Origin: a virus
Reading direction: 5' to 3' (one strand)
DNA: 40,217 bases
IMG/VR virus record: IMGVR_UViG_3300042154_003418
Coordinates: 1-40,217 of that record
Positions 26,732 through 36,423 of the stretch are shown in pieces. A program made the translations under genes and the position numbers. How positions within the stretch are numbered: position 1 is the stretch's first letter; every line of letters begins with the position of its first letter. A model generated the notes under the pieces. It was not told the DNA's origin. It made no database searches and saw only the letters and a program-made list of their open reading frames with translations.

Positions 26732-26755
26732 CAAGACCCTTCGGGGTCTTGTTTT
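26732..26755 (+). terminator. Terminator after the capsid gene
   Basis: CAAGACCC-TTCG-GGGTCTTG with a UUCG loop and TTTT. It would cap the abundant capsid mRNA with partial read-through to the connector genes. Confidence 0.88.
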
Positions 26756-26784
26756 ATAAATGTACTCTGGTGCATTTATAAAAC
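26751..26784. repeat. 12-bp inverted repeat next to the capsid terminator
   Basis: GTTTTATAAATG (26751-26762) and CATTTATAAAAC (26773-26784). It shares its first bases with the terminator T-run, so the two hairpins compete; it could be an antiterminator or RNA-processing site. Confidence 0.6.
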
Positions 26785-26800
26785 AAGAAAGGTATGCTAA

Positions 26801-27367
26801 ATGGGACTAAATTTAATCACAAAAGCGGAATATAAAACATACGCTAGCATCACCAGTACTAATCAAGATGCAGAAATCGACCTACTGATTCCAAAAGTAA
26901 GCGAACTAGTAAAAACATATTGCCGCCGCACATTCGTAGACTACTACGACGAAGCAAAAACTGAAGTATTTGACGGAGGCTACGGCTCGCTGATATTAAA
27001 AGAAACACCTGTTACACAAGTTATCAGTGTTCAACAAAGCACCGACTATGGCCAAACTTACACTAAACTAACAAAGTTTGCAGATTGGGTACCCACAGGA
27101 GATTTTGTAGTAGCAATTGATCCCAGCGGATTTAAGCCAATGATCAATGGTTACAAGGTAAGCTATTTTGCTGGATACGAAACAGTACCAGAAGACTTGC
27201 GTTTGGCAGTACTAGACTTGGTTACATACTATCGCAAAAATGATGGTGCTATTCATTCAACTAAAGCACCCGGCACAAACGCCGTACAGATTGAATATAT
27301 TTCAACTACTAGCTTGCCTGCACATATTAAACGAGTACTAGACTTTTATGTGGCGGATTATACATGA
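26801..27367 (+). CDS. Head-tail connector protein
   Basis: A 188-aa protein of the HK97 gp6-like connector type: N-terminal helices (DAEIDLLIPKVSELVKTYCRRTF), a beta-rich middle (GYGSLILKETPVTQVISVQ), then KVSYFAGYETVPEDLRLAVLDLVTYY. Such proteins form a ring below the portal. AAAGG lies ahead of the ATG. Overlaps the next gene as ATGA. Confidence 0.82.
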   Translation: MGLNLITKAEYKTYASITSTNQDAEIDLLIPKVSELVKTYCRRTFVDYYDEAKTEVFDGGYGSLILKETPVTQVISVQQSTDYGQTYTKLTKFADWVPTGDFVVAIDPSGFKPMINGYKVSYFAGYETVPEDLRLAVLDLVTYYRKNDGAIHSTKAPGTNAVQIEYISTTSLPAHIKRVLDFYVADYT

Positions 27368-28806
27368 GTGCTGAAAACTTTATTAAGATTTTTAAAGATA
27401 AAAGAAAAAATATTGATGAAGTATCAGACTATGCCGATTATGCTCAGTGGACTAAAACGAATAAGACCTGGTTTAACAAGAACCGAAGTGAATTAGAGGA
27501 TCTAGGCTTAAGTAAATATGTGGGATTAGTCGTATCTCAAACAAAAGCAGATGAATTAGGCGTAGGTAACGCTTTTAAGGCTTTGGCCGCAGAACATTCT
27601 GGTAATACCTCAAATGAGAAAAAGCCTATTGTAGATATTATAGATGGGGTACCCGTAATACTATTTTCCGATGTTGCATTTAAAGACGGAATTGAACGAA
27701 CCCTAGATAAGTATTTTGGTAAAGGTACTAGCACTAAGTTTAAAGATTTAGGCTTGATTAAAGGTCATATATATGGTTTCATGACTGGCGCCGTACTAGG
27801 TGCTAGAGATGACTTATATAACTTTCTTACGTCTTCTAAAAATGAAGCCCTGCCTATTATGTCAGAGAATGAAGCAGACTACGCTTTAAACTTTTTAGAT
27901 ATATTGATAAGGCACTTACAGAAGTTGGATATTGAGTCCGCAGAACTAAAAACTCTAAGTAGTCCTGCGTTTTTAAAGTATAATAAGAGTGCTACCAACT
28001 TTATAATTGAATTACAGTCGGAAGTAGATAATGCAGCTTCCGCAAAATTAGTTCAAAAATTAGCTGGGCAAAAATCGGGAAGTACAGGTATTCGTGCTTT
28101 AGTTAATCCTACAAGCACCCAGCAAAAAGCCCTAGAGGGCATCTTAGAAATACTGAAATCGGACAAGTCATTTTCACCTGAAGAAATACTGGACTTTAAA
28201 AGTTCTCCTTCACTAAAGGACTTAATAGTAGACGAGATACTAAGCGAAGGTTTTGGCCTAAGTAGAAAACATCCAAAAAATATATCTAGCCCTAGAATTA
28301 AATTACCTAGTAATATTATTACTGCATATGTCAATCAAGAGGCTAAGAATAAATATAGAAAAGACTTAAAAGGCACTATCAATGACGCAAAAGCTAGTAT
28401 GCAAAAGATCAAGGCTACTAAGCAAAAGCACAAAGAAGTACGCAGACGACTAAAAAATGTTACTGGGGCTGCCGGAGTTACTAATCTAAATAGCCTGCAT
28501 AGCCTTCTTAATGCACAGCTACAAGATGTAATCAGTGCCAACATGGGTGACGGAAATTCACGCAATGTACTAAACTACAGAACAGGTCGATTAGCTAGTA
28601 GTGCTAAGGTTGAAAAGCTAAGTGAGTCTCGCACAGGTATGATTACTGCTTTTTATAGTTATATGAAAAACCCGTATGCAACTTTTAGTGAGGGTGGTCG
28701 TCAGCAATATCCCAAATCGCGTGACCCTAAACTGCTGATATCAAAGTCAATTCGCGAAATTGCAGCAACCCAAGTAGGTAACAGATTAAGGGCAGTAAAC
28801 GTATGA
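27364..28806 (+). CDS. Structural protein with tail-completion-like C-terminus
   Basis: A 480-aa protein at the position where a head closure or gp10-like tail completion protein is expected. Only the last 80 residues look familiar (NYRTGRLASSAKVEKLSE, then YMKNPYATFSEGGRQQYPKSRDP), as in head-tail joining proteins. The N-terminal 350 residues are Lys/Asp-rich, unassigned, and more AT-rich in codon choice than the neighbours. A large N-terminal extension of unknown role is the simplest description. Confidence 0.68.
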   Translation: MSAENFIKIFKDKRKNIDEVSDYADYAQWTKTNKTWFNKNRSELEDLGLSKYVGLVVSQTKADELGVGNAFKALAAEHSGNTSNEKKPIVDIIDGVPVILFSDVAFKDGIERTLDKYFGKGTSTKFKDLGLIKGHIYGFMTGAVLGARDDLYNFLTSSKNEALPIMSENEADYALNFLDILIRHLQKLDIESAELKTLSSPAFLKYNKSATNFIIELQSEVDNAASAKLVQKLAGQKSGSTGIRALVNPTSTQQKALEGILEILKSDKSFSPEEILDFKSSPSLKDLIVDEILSEGFGLSRKHPKNISSPRIKLPSNIITAYVNQEAKNKYRKDLKGTINDAKASMQKIKATKQKHKEVRRRLKNVTGAAGVTNLNSLHSLLNAQLQDVISANMGDGNSRNVLNYRTGRLASSAKVEKLSESRTGMITAFYSYMKNPYATFSEGGRQQYPKSRDPKLLISKSIREIAATQVGNRLRAVNV

Positions 28807-29240
28807 GTCGTAGAACTTCAATTGTAAAAGCGCTAGCAGAAAAACTTAAACTAATTGACGGCAACCTACCTTATCAAGTCAATCTTAGTAATAACGCATT
28901 TGCCAAGCTAAAGTTCTGGGACGAAGTCCAAGACTTTCCTGCGGTGTACTGCACACCGGGTTCGGAAATGCGTGAATACCATCCAGGCGATTTCGCATGG
29001 GGATTTTTAGGTGTTGCTGTTAAAGTTTACTGTCGCGGCGAAGAAGCTCAAGACGAGCTTGAAAAACTATTAGAAGACATAGAGCATTGCGTAGACAGCA
29101 ATAGAAATCTGGTCTATGATACCAATACTGGATATGATACCACAGAGATTTTAATCCAGTCAATTACAACTGATGAAGGGCTATTAGCTCCCTATGCGGT
29201 TGGTGAAATTAACTTACAAGTCCGATACCAGATTATGTAA
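28803..29240 (+). CDS. Tail terminator protein (putative)
   Basis: A 145-aa protein with an N-terminal helix (SIVKALAEKLKLIDG), a WDEVQDFPAVYCTPG strand, an F-LGVAVKVYCRGEEAQDELEKLLEDIEHC helix and a C-terminal LQVRYQI strand, the layout of gpU-like tail terminators. Position between connector genes and tail tube agrees. Confidence 0.75.
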   Translation: MSRRTSIVKALAEKLKLIDGNLPYQVNLSNNAFAKLKFWDEVQDFPAVYCTPGSEMREYHPGDFAWGFLGVAVKVYCRGEEAQDELEKLLEDIEHCVDSNRNLVYDTNTGYDTTEILIQSITTDEGLLAPYAVGEINLQVRYQIM

Positions 29241-29317
29241 GAAACCGTACCGAACGTGCCAGCAACAGATAAATGTCTAGTTAAGGTACCGTGGTACTAA
29301 CTAAAAGGAAATGAGAT

Positions 29318-30451
29318 ATGTCATTTAATTTAATTCGCAACAGTCGAGTATTCTTTACTACGAACGTTAATTCAGGCACAGGTGTAGTGGCCTCAACAGG
29401 CTTTACTCCAACTAACACACGTGAAATCCAAGTATTGGATGGTTTCAGCTTTAGCCAAAACACAACTCAAGAAACTGTTACACTAAACGAAGCCGGTGCT
29501 ACACCTGTTCGTGGACAGCGCAGTTTTAACACAGCTCTTGATCCAGCAGACTTTTCGTTTACAACTTATATGCGCCCTGCTGACAGTGGTGTTAATATTA
29601 CTTGTGAAGAATCTGTGTTATGGAACGCAATGTTCTCTGATGGTGCTATTGGCAGCGGCACAGCTGCTTGGACTGACGGCGTTGCCGCAGCTACTTGTAC
29701 AGTTGAAAACAGTGATACTCACCAGCTACAAAAGTTTGGTATGATTATTACTATTGACACCACTACATTTATTATTGATAACTGTGTGTTAAACACAGCC
29801 ACAATTGATTTTGGACTAGACGCTATTGCATCAATTCAGTGGGCAGGTCAAGGCGGTGTGCTACGTCAAATCGCAACACCAACACTAAGCGGTACTGGTA
29901 CTATTACTTTTGCAGGCAGCTTAACTGGTACTGCATTGGGTAAAAACACAACAGCTCCTTATATTGCCAACAAATTGTCAACAGTTACCTTGGATGCTGG
30001 CATTGGCGCAGGTGGTACAGCATACACACTAGCATTAACTGGTGGTAGCTTAACAATCTCCAACAACGTTACTTACTTAACGCCAGCTAACTTAGCTGAA
30101 GTTAACAAGCCAGTTACTTACTTTACTAGCACTCGTGCTATTAGCGGTACTCTAAACTGCTACTTGCGTACAGGTAGCGGAAACAGTGCCGACCTAATGT
30201 CGCAAATGTTAGCAACTTCTAGCAGCGATGTTAACCCTGCTTACTACATTAAGATTGCAGTGGGTGGAAGTGCTAACGTAACACACGTTGACTTTACAAT
30301 GCCTGCCGTTGTACTTTCTATTCCAGCTGTAAACGCTGAACAAGTTGTTTCAACAACTATCAACTTTACTGCACAAGGTTACACAGGTTCTGCATTTGAC
30401 ATTGGTCAATCAAACGAACTAACTATCGACTACGTTACAGCAAACGCTTAA
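29318..30451 (+). CDS. Major tail tube protein
   Basis: A 377-aa, Ser/Thr/Gly-rich beta protein (MSFNLIRNSRVFFTTNV...), located before the tail chaperones, as the tail tube always is in lambda-like phages. GFSFSQNTTQETVTLNEAG and the RSFNTALDPADFSFTTYMRP segment look like tube-fold beta strands; residues about 190-260 (LTGTALGKNTTAPY onward) may be an inserted Ig-like or decoration part. AAGGA lies upstream. Confidence 0.83.
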   Translation: MSFNLIRNSRVFFTTNVNSGTGVVASTGFTPTNTREIQVLDGFSFSQNTTQETVTLNEAGATPVRGQRSFNTALDPADFSFTTYMRPADSGVNITCEESVLWNAMFSDGAIGSGTAAWTDGVAAATCTVENSDTHQLQKFGMIITIDTTTFIIDNCVLNTATIDFGLDAIASIQWAGQGGVLRQIATPTLSGTGTITFAGSLTGTALGKNTTAPYIANKLSTVTLDAGIGAGGTAYTLALTGGSLTISNNVTYLTPANLAEVNKPVTYFTSTRAISGTLNCYLRTGSGNSADLMSQMLATSSSDVNPAYYIKIAVGGSANVTHVDFTMPAVVLSIPAVNAEQVVSTTINFTAQGYTGSAFDIGQSNELTIDYVTANA

Positions 30452-30462
30452 TCGGTCTTTTT

Positions 30463-30495
30463 AAAGGGTTGGCCTGATCCCCAACCCTCTTTTTT
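30463..30495 (+). terminator. Terminator after the tail tube gene
   Basis: AGGGTTGG / CCAACCCT with an eight-base loop and TTTTTT. Expression of the chaperone genes beyond it must come from read-through, which suits their lower required dose. Confidence 0.88.
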
Positions 30496-30512
30496 CAACC
30501 TAATACAATAAT

Positions 30513-30932
30513 ATGTCAAATATCTCTTTAAAATCTCTGTTAGTTCCTTCAAAATCTGTAGAGGTCGAGTACCCTGGATTTGCTGGGTTTAAAATTAGTG
30601 TTGCGTTCTTATCGCGTGAAACACTTTTAAACATTCGTAAAAAGTCAACTAAGACCAGCTTCAAAAACCGTCAGGCATCTGACGATTTCAACGAAGACAT
30701 GTTCTTGCAGCTTTATGTTGAAAATGCTGTAAAAGGCTGGAGTGGGCTAAAACTAAGTTACTTGGAGCAGCTAGCACCAGTTGACTTAACAGGACAAAAT
30801 CTTGAAGATGAGCTGGAGTATACTGCAGAAAATGCACTGTACTTGATGAAAAATTCCAGTAACTTTGACGCATTTATTAGTGAACAGGTATCAGACTTGG
30901 GAAACTTTTCCACGAGCAGCAACAAACGCTAA
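30513..30932 (+). CDS. Tail assembly chaperone G
   Basis: A 139-aa protein (MSNISLKSLLVPSKSVEVEYPGF...), the zero-frame product of the lambda G/GT arrangement directly before the tape measure. Helical and acidic towards the end. It has no obvious ribosome binding site. A slippery heptamer lies eight codons before its stop. Confidence 0.8.
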   Translation: MSNISLKSLLVPSKSVEVEYPGFAGFKISVAFLSRETLLNIRKKSTKTSFKNRQASDDFNEDMFLQLYVENAVKGWSGLKLSYLEQLAPVDLTGQNLEDELEYTAENALYLMKNSSNFDAFISEQVSDLGNFSTSSNKR

Positions 30933-31291
30933 GCGAGCTGCTCACTAACTACATGCAAAACTCCAGTGTTGGTATGACCAAAGACCAATACTACGAGATG
31001 TGTGAAGCACTTGGTACTGAACCGCTTGAGCATGAAGTACCAGTGGAGTTAGAAGATTTTCCAATTGAAATGCAGCAAGCATTTGCAGTGTACCGAATGT
31101 TACGAGATGAGTGGGATAGTATGAGTGGTCTTTACCTAGGCAAAAGCCTAATAGGTATCACAGAAGTATTGTCAGCCACAGAAATCGAAGCAGAAGACAC
31201 TAAGTTTATTACTATGTTAGTTAGGTTAATAGACTATGTTCGTGCGCAAGAAATAAACACCAAAAAAGCAAACCAAAAACCCGCGACTTAA
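30513..31291 (+). CDS. Tail assembly chaperone GT, made by -1 frameshift
   Basis: Ribosomes shifting -1 at GGGAAAC (30899-30905) leave the G frame and continue without a stop through LFHEQQQTLSELLTNY into the T frame (GMTKDQYYEMCEALGTEP...), ending at 31291. The fusion is about 259 aa. The T frame has an ATG at 30953 but no ribosome binding site, consistent with expression only as a fusion. GT proteins bind the tape measure and recruit tube subunits in lambda. Confidence 0.82.
30899..30905 (+). other. -1 ribosomal frameshift slippery site GGGAAAC
   Basis: Zero-frame codons are G-GGA-AAC; after slipping, the tRNAs read GGG-AAA. It fits the X-XXY-YYZ rule and is close to the lambda site GGGAAAG. 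The zero frame stops 24 bases later and the -1 frame is open from here to 31291. Confidence 0.85.
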
Positions 31292-31308
31292 AACCTCGCG
31301 GGTTTTTT
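31275..31308 (+). terminator. Terminator after the chaperone genes
   Basis: CCCGCGA / TCGCGGG stem with a run of A before and TTTTTT after. It overlaps the T-frame stop codon. Confidence 0.9.
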
Positions 31309-31327
31309 GCGTTAAAAATTTTTTGGT

Positions 31328-31356
31328 TTGACACTGGAATGGTTACATGATATAAT
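31328..31356 (+). promoter_or_regulatory. Consensus promoter of the tape measure gene
   Basis: TTGACA (31328-31333), 17-bp spacer, TATAAT (31351-31356), both perfect. It lies right after a terminator, so tail genes are uncoupled from head genes. Confidence 0.88.
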
Positions 31357-31416
31357 GGTCTGTAGCAAAAATTGATGCAATTTTAAAAGCCAATAGTTCT
31401 AAGTAAAGGAGCAATA

Positions 31417-34400
31417 ATGGCAACAGTAAAAATTAATTTAAGTCTTGAAGATACTAGTAATAGTGTTAAAGCACGTAAAAAAGACGTTGAAGATTTAAAC
31501 AAAGAATTAACAAAAACAAAACAGCTTAGTACTGGAACTCAAAGTGGTAGTCGAGCTGTAAAAGCAAGCCTTACGCCTGGTATGGGCGGAGAAGGCACAG
31601 AGTATGGTCGAGCTCGTGGCGGTATGGGTGCCACAGGTGCAGCAGGCCGTGACTTTGCTAACCAAGCGCAAGGCTTGGGCGGATTAGTTCGCCTATATGC
31701 AACATATGCTGCCAACGTATTTGCAGTAAGTGCTGCTTTTAATGCACTGTCTCAGGCAATGAATACCACTAACATGGTAAAAGGTTTGGATCAGCTTGGT
31801 GCGGCGAGTGGCGTAGCTTTAGGCAGCTTAGCTAAACGATTTGAGCAAGCTAGTGGCGGTGCTATTAGTTTGCGTGAAAGTATGGAAGCCACAGCCAAGG
31901 CTGTTTCAAGTGGGCTATCGCAAGCACAGTTCTTGAAACTTGGTGAAGTAGCTAAAAAAGCTTCTCAGGCACTTGGCGTAGGCATGAGTGATGCAGTTAG
32001 TCGTCTAACACGCGGTATTACTAAACTAGAACCTGAATTGCTGGACGAATTGGGTATTTTTACCAAAGTTGGTAAAGCCACAGAAGACTATGCTCGTAGT
32101 GTTGGTAAAAGCGCAAATGCACTAACAGACTTTGAACGTCGTCAAGCATTTGCAAATGCTGTGCTAGCTGAGGGAGCCCAAAAATTTGGTGAAATTAAGA
32201 TTGATACCAATCCTTACGATAAGTTACTGGCTACATTAAAAAACGTAGCTCAAAGTATTGGTGAAATAATTAACGTGGCAATTGTTCCGCTTGTAAGCTT
32301 ACTAGCTTCTAGCCCTGCAGCCCTTACACTTGGTATCGCTGCACTTGGTTCTATGATTGTCAAGCAAGCAATTCCTGCTATTGGCGAATATCGTAAAAGC
32401 TTACGTGAAGCTGCTGCTGTATCTAAAGAACTTGCAGAAAATAAACTAGCTCGTGCAGAAGGTGTTGCAGAAGCCCGTAGAGCAGATATAAAAGCACGTT
32501 CAGAAGCCGCAGCCGAACTAGCTACTACTAAAGTTCAAGAATTGGAAGATAAGCTGCGCAATCAGTCAAGCGGCCGAATTCGTAAAGATGTGCAAAAAAT
32601 ATTGGCACCTACTCGTAGTATTCTAGATATTAAAGATACTGAAATAGCTAAACTAGACTCTATAGGTAGTAAACTAAAAACGCAAGATAATATATATAAG
32701 CAATTAGCTGCAACAATTAATGAAGCAAAAAATGCTAATTTAGCCTATATTAAAACAGAAAAAGATCTAGAAAAAGAACGTCAAGAAAAACCTGGTAAAG
32801 CATCAACATTAGGTGTTCTGCGTGCAGATGCAGAGCGTCAGCGTAAAAGTGCTGCCGGTTCAGAAATTATTAGCAAAGCTGGAGATACTGCTGCTATTGA
32901 TGGATTCCGTGTGGCCTACGCGGAAATGATCGAACAGATTAAAACTGAAAAACTTGGTAAAGTACGCGGAGCTATAACCGGTATAGCTGGAGCAGCTAAT
33001 GCAGCCATTACTCGTATAGGCGGACTCGTCAGTGCTTTTAGTGGCTGGATAGCAGTAATTACAGCAGTTATTGGAGCTTACCAAATGTTAAGCGGATTAC
33101 TATCTAGTAATGCTGCAGAACAAGAAAAACTAAATGAAACATTAACTAACGGAACAGAAGCCGTCAAAGCTTTAAACTTAACTTACGATAAGTACCGTAC
33201 TAGTTTAAGCAGTGATGCTATTATTGCTACTGCAACTGCATTTACAAATCTAAGTGACAATATAGGATCTACAGTAAAAGCTCTTCAAGAAGCCGACGCT
33301 AAGTCGGGAGTGTTTGATCGATTTATTGATGGTATAAAATCTGTGTTTGGTCAAGACCTAAAATCAGATTTTGAGCGTGGAATTGCTTTTCAAGTTTCAG
33401 AAGGTTTGAAGGGGATCACCGACCCTAAACTTAAGAAAACCGCAGAAAATAAACTAAAAGAACTACTTGGTATTCAAACACTAACAGCCAAAGCTATTAG
33501 TGGAGCACTAAGCGATATTGACAAGTCCGAGATTATTGCCAAAGGTGAACAAATTGCCAAAGTGTTCGATGCAGCAAGCCGTGCCGGACAAAAAACAGCA
33601 AATACCTTGAGTGCAATAAAAGACGGTTTTACTGCACTTGATCGATCATATACAACCTTATCTAATTCAATAACTCAAAAAGATCCGCTAACAGACTTTG
33701 GCAGAGAACTTGCAATGCAAGGTTTTAACTTAGCCGAAGCGTTTAAGGATCCTGTGGCAAGTGTAAGCGCACTTCGTGATATCTTAACTGATGTTAGTAA
33801 ATTAAAGCTACTGTCTCCTGAATCACAACAGATTTTAATACAAAGCAAGGACGCATTTCTATCTTTGGCTAATTCTGCTGAATTTTATGAAAAATTAATA
33901 GTTGAATCAGAAAAACGCGTAAAAGGTCTAGAAAAGCAACGTGATAGTAGACTTAATAAAGCCCCTATACAAAAACAGCTTGATCGTGAACAATCCGACC
34001 TTGCCCGTTTCCGTGATAGATTATCAGATACTAAGGCAGGGCTACAGGTAATTTCCAAAGAGTTTGCACGTGCTAGTGAAGAATCAATCAAAAAAGGCTT
34101 TGAATTAGTAGAAGGAAGCTTTTCCAGAGCTCTAGCAGCCGGAGTTTTAAATAATCAAAAAGCTTTGCTGGATTACTTACCTAAAACAGAGGGTACGCTG
34201 TCTCTGGGTGTGTCAATAGAAAATCAAAAACTTGAGCTACAAAAACAAGAAATATTGGAAACTCAACGCTTGATCAAAGAAATGGAACTATTGCCTATAC
34301 GCCTTGAAAAGGCATTGCTAAGTGCTGATATAGAAAAACTTCTTTTAACTGAAACTTCCGGACCAGTCAGACAAGCGGCTAGGGATAATCCAAGACTAAA

Positions 34401-36051
34401 AGAGCTAGAAAAACGTGAAAAAGTATTAACCAGTAAAAATATATCAAAAGGTATTAGCAGCGGTGAATTTGAAAAAACTCCAGAAACGTTAAAAGCTTTG
34501 CAAGATCAACAGGGTACTTTTGCAAAAATAGCAGCTATATCTAGTCAACAGCAGATGAACCTTGTTAAAACACAAGCAGATACAGTTGCTGCACAGTTTG
34601 CCAAAACAAAAAATGAAATAGATAATGAACTAAAGCAAGCTATACAAGATCGCGAAACTTACTTAAAAGGTGACGGGTTCCGCAGAGATACCTTAGAAGA
34701 GCAGCAAGACACTATTGCCGCATATACAGCCAACGAAGCAAGACTAAATAAGCAAATATCACTACTGGGCACCCAAGAACAAATAGCTGTTTTTACAAAA
34801 ATACAAATAGAAGCTCAAGGCAAAGGGTATGACAAAATAGCCAAACTAGCAGGCAGTGCTGTTGAAACCGCAAAAACTCAGCTGGGAATATCTTCTGGTC
34901 TTATTGATGCCTCGAACGAAACTAACAAGAATGAAACTGACAGAAAAAACAATCTTGATAGTCAATTAGAAATAATGAAACTTCAAAACATTGCGCTAGA
35001 ACGTGATACAGCACTAACAAAAATTACCGGAGATACTGAGCTGGCTTTGTTAGATATACGTAAACAAGAATTACAGCTAGAGTACGAAAAGGGTATGATT
35101 ACCTTAGATAATTATAACCAACAGCTGGATTCTTTGGGCCAAATTGATCGTGCAAAACAGCGTGAAGCTAAAACAGCTGCACTAGTGCAGAAATATACTA
35201 CAGACGCTTTGGCTTATGCCAAAGAATTAGCTGGTGCAAATACCGCACAAATACCTGAAATACAAGCAAGATTTGCAGCCGTACAACAAATTTATAACGC
35301 CGAATTAGATGGTATTGCCAAAGTGTATACAGCAACAGAAGCACTTGCTGAACAGCAAAAAGCACTACCACAACGCCAACAAGCATACACTGAACTATTT
35401 ATAAGTGCATTTAAATCAATGGAAGACGCAATTGTAGAGTTTACCAAAACCGGTAAGCTAAGCTTTAGCTCTATGATTGAAAGTTTTATAGAAGGCTTAT
35501 TACGTTACGAACTTCAGCAACAACAAGCAATGTTATTTAAAGGGCTGGGCGGAGCTTCAGGTATAGTTGGAGCAGGTATGAACCTGCTAGGTCTTTCTAG
35601 TGGCGCCTATGGAAGCGGATATACTGCCGCGCAACTAGCAACACTACCAAATGCAAAAGGTAATGCCTTTGATTATGGACTTCAAGCATTTGCCAAAGGC
35701 GGTGCATTTACCAACCAAATCGTTGACTCACCAACACTGTTTAAATTTGCTCGCGGCACAGGCTTAATGGGCGAAGCAGGTCCAGAAGCTATTATGCCCC
35801 TAAAGCGTGACAGCAACGGCAACCTTGGAGTTAGTAACCCCGGTGGTGGTGGTGGCAATGTTGAAGTAGTTGTCAACAACTATTCAACTGCACAAGCCGA
35901 AACACGTGAAACAACCGACTCGCGCGGTAATCGTCGTATTGAAGTTATTGTTGGAGATATGGTTGCTCAAGAAGTGGCTAAAACCGGTTCCGCAACACAA
36001 AATGCGTTCTCTAGTACTTATGGTACCAGACCTGCACTAGCAAGGAGATAA
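31417..36051 (+). CDS. Tail tape measure protein
   Basis: A 1544-aa protein, the longest complete gene of the window. It is mostly alpha-helical and rich in Ala, Lys, Glu and Gln. Early block FANQAQGLGGLVRLYATYAA and KRFEQASGGAISLRESMEAT are typical of siphophage tape measures; a hydrophobic region near residues 515-565 (AITGIAGAANAAITRIGG, FSGWIAVITAVIGAY) may insert in the membrane at DNA entry. The C-terminus GLMGEAGPEAIMPLKR is a lambda gpH-type signature. Its length sets tail length; at roughly 0.15 nm per residue the tail would be a little over 200 nm (rule of thumb). AAGGAG precedes the ATG. Confidence 0.94.
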   Translation: MATVKINLSLEDTSNSVKARKKDVEDLNKELTKTKQLSTGTQSGSRAVKASLTPGMGGEGTEYGRARGGMGATGAAGRDFANQAQGLGGLVRLYATYAANVFAVSAAFNALSQAMNTTNMVKGLDQLGAASGVALGSLAKRFEQASGGAISLRESMEATAKAVSSGLSQAQFLKLGEVAKKASQALGVGMSDAVSRLTRGITKLEPELLDELGIFTKVGKATEDYARSVGKSANALTDFERRQAFANAVLAEGAQKFGEIKIDTNPYDKLLATLKNVAQSIGEIINVAIVPLVSLLASSPAALTLGIAALGSMIVKQAIPAIGEYRKSLREAAAVSKELAENKLARAEGVAEARRADIKARSEAAAELATTKVQELEDKLRNQSSGRIRKDVQKILAPTRSILDIKDTEIAKLDSIGSKLKTQDNIYKQLAATINEAKNANLAYIKTEKDLEKERQEKPGKASTLGVLRADAERQRKSAAGSEIISKAGDTAAIDGFRVAYAEMIEQIKTEKLGKVRGAITGIAGAANAAITRIGGLVSAFSGWIAVITAVIGAYQMLSGLLSSNAAEQEKLNETLTNGTEAVKALNLTYDKYRTSLSSDAIIATATAFTNLSDNIGSTVKALQEADAKSGVFDRFIDGIKSVFGQDLKSDFERGIAFQVSEGLKGITDPKLKKTAENKLKELLGIQTLTAKAISGALSDIDKSEIIAKGEQIAKVFDAASRAGQKTANTLSAIKDGFTALDRSYTTLSNSITQKDPLTDFGRELAMQGFNLAEAFKDPVASVSALRDILTDVSKLKLLSPESQQILIQSKDAFLSLANSAEFYEKLIVESEKRVKGLEKQRDSRLNKAPIQKQLDREQSDLARFRDRLSDTKAGLQVISKEFARASEESIKKGFELVEGSFSRALAAGVLNNQKALLDYLPKTEGTLSLGVSIENQKLELQKQEILETQRLIKEMELLPIRLEKALLSADIEKLLLTETSGPVRQAARDNPRLKELEKREKVLTSKNISKGISSGEFEKTPETLKALQDQQGTFAKIAAISSQQQMNLVKTQADTVAAQFAKTKNEIDNELKQAIQDRETYLKGDGFRRDTLEEQQDTIAAYTANEARLNKQISLLGTQEQIAVFTKIQIEAQGKGYDKIAKLAGSAVETAKTQLGISSGLIDASNETNKNETDRKNNLDSQLEIMKLQNIALERDTALTKITGDTELALLDIRKQELQLEYEKGMITLDNYNQQLDSLGQIDRAKQREAKTAALVQKYTTDALAYAKELAGANTAQIPEIQARFAAVQQIYNAELDGIAKVYTATEALAEQQKALPQRQQAYTELFISAFKSMEDAIVEFTKTGKLSFSSMIESFIEGLLRYELQQQQAMLFKGLGGASGIVGAGMNLLGLSSGAYGSGYTAAQLATLPNAKGNAFDYGLQAFAKGGAFTNQIVDSPTLFKFARGTGLMGEAGPEAIMPLKRDSNGNLGVSNPGGGGGNVEVVVNNYSTAQAETRETTDSRGNRRIEVIVGDMVAQEVAKTGSATQNAFSSTYGTRPALARR

Positions 36052-36054
36052 AAT

Positions 36055-36423
36055 ATGGCAATTCCAACATGGCCAACAGCCGGCAACTTTCCGCAAAGCC
36101 CCCAAAAGGGGTTTTCGGAAAGCATTGGTGTTAATGTAATACGAACCCAAACCGACATGGGTCCGGCAAAGCAACGTCGCAGAAGCCGTCGTCCAAGTAC
36201 AATGGATGTTAGCTTTATAATGACCACAGCACAGACTCAGACACTGGAAGCTTTTATCAACAATGACTTGCAGGGAGTAAATCGTTTTACATTTACTCAC
36301 CCGCGTCTTTATACCATGATTGATGTTCGCATTGTGCCACAAAGCGATGGCGAATTTTTCAAGCTGCAGTACCTGGCACCAGGCTACTGGCAGACTTCCC
36401 TTAAACTAGAAGTGTTACCATGA
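36055..36423 (+). CDS. Distal tail / minor tail protein (small)
   Basis: A 122-aa protein (MAIPTWPTAGNFPQSPQKGF...). The pattern of an early Pro-rich loop, an MGPAKQRRRSRRP basic stretch and the FTFTHPRL strand is common in small tail-tip proteins right after the tape measure, in the place of lambda gpM. Overlaps the next gene as ATGA. Confidence 0.75.
   Translation: MAIPTWPTAGNFPQSPQKGFSESIGVNVIRTQTDMGPAKQRRRSRRPSTMDVSFIMTTAQTQTLEAFINNDLQGVNRFTFTHPRLYTMIDVRIVPQSDGEFFKLQYLAPGYWQTSLKLEVLP

Noticed and set aside
30953-31291. Independent 112-aa gene after the chaperone G gene
   Set aside because: No ribosome binding site, and the frame is open upstream to a GGGAAAC slippery site; it is better read as the T part of a frameshift fusion.
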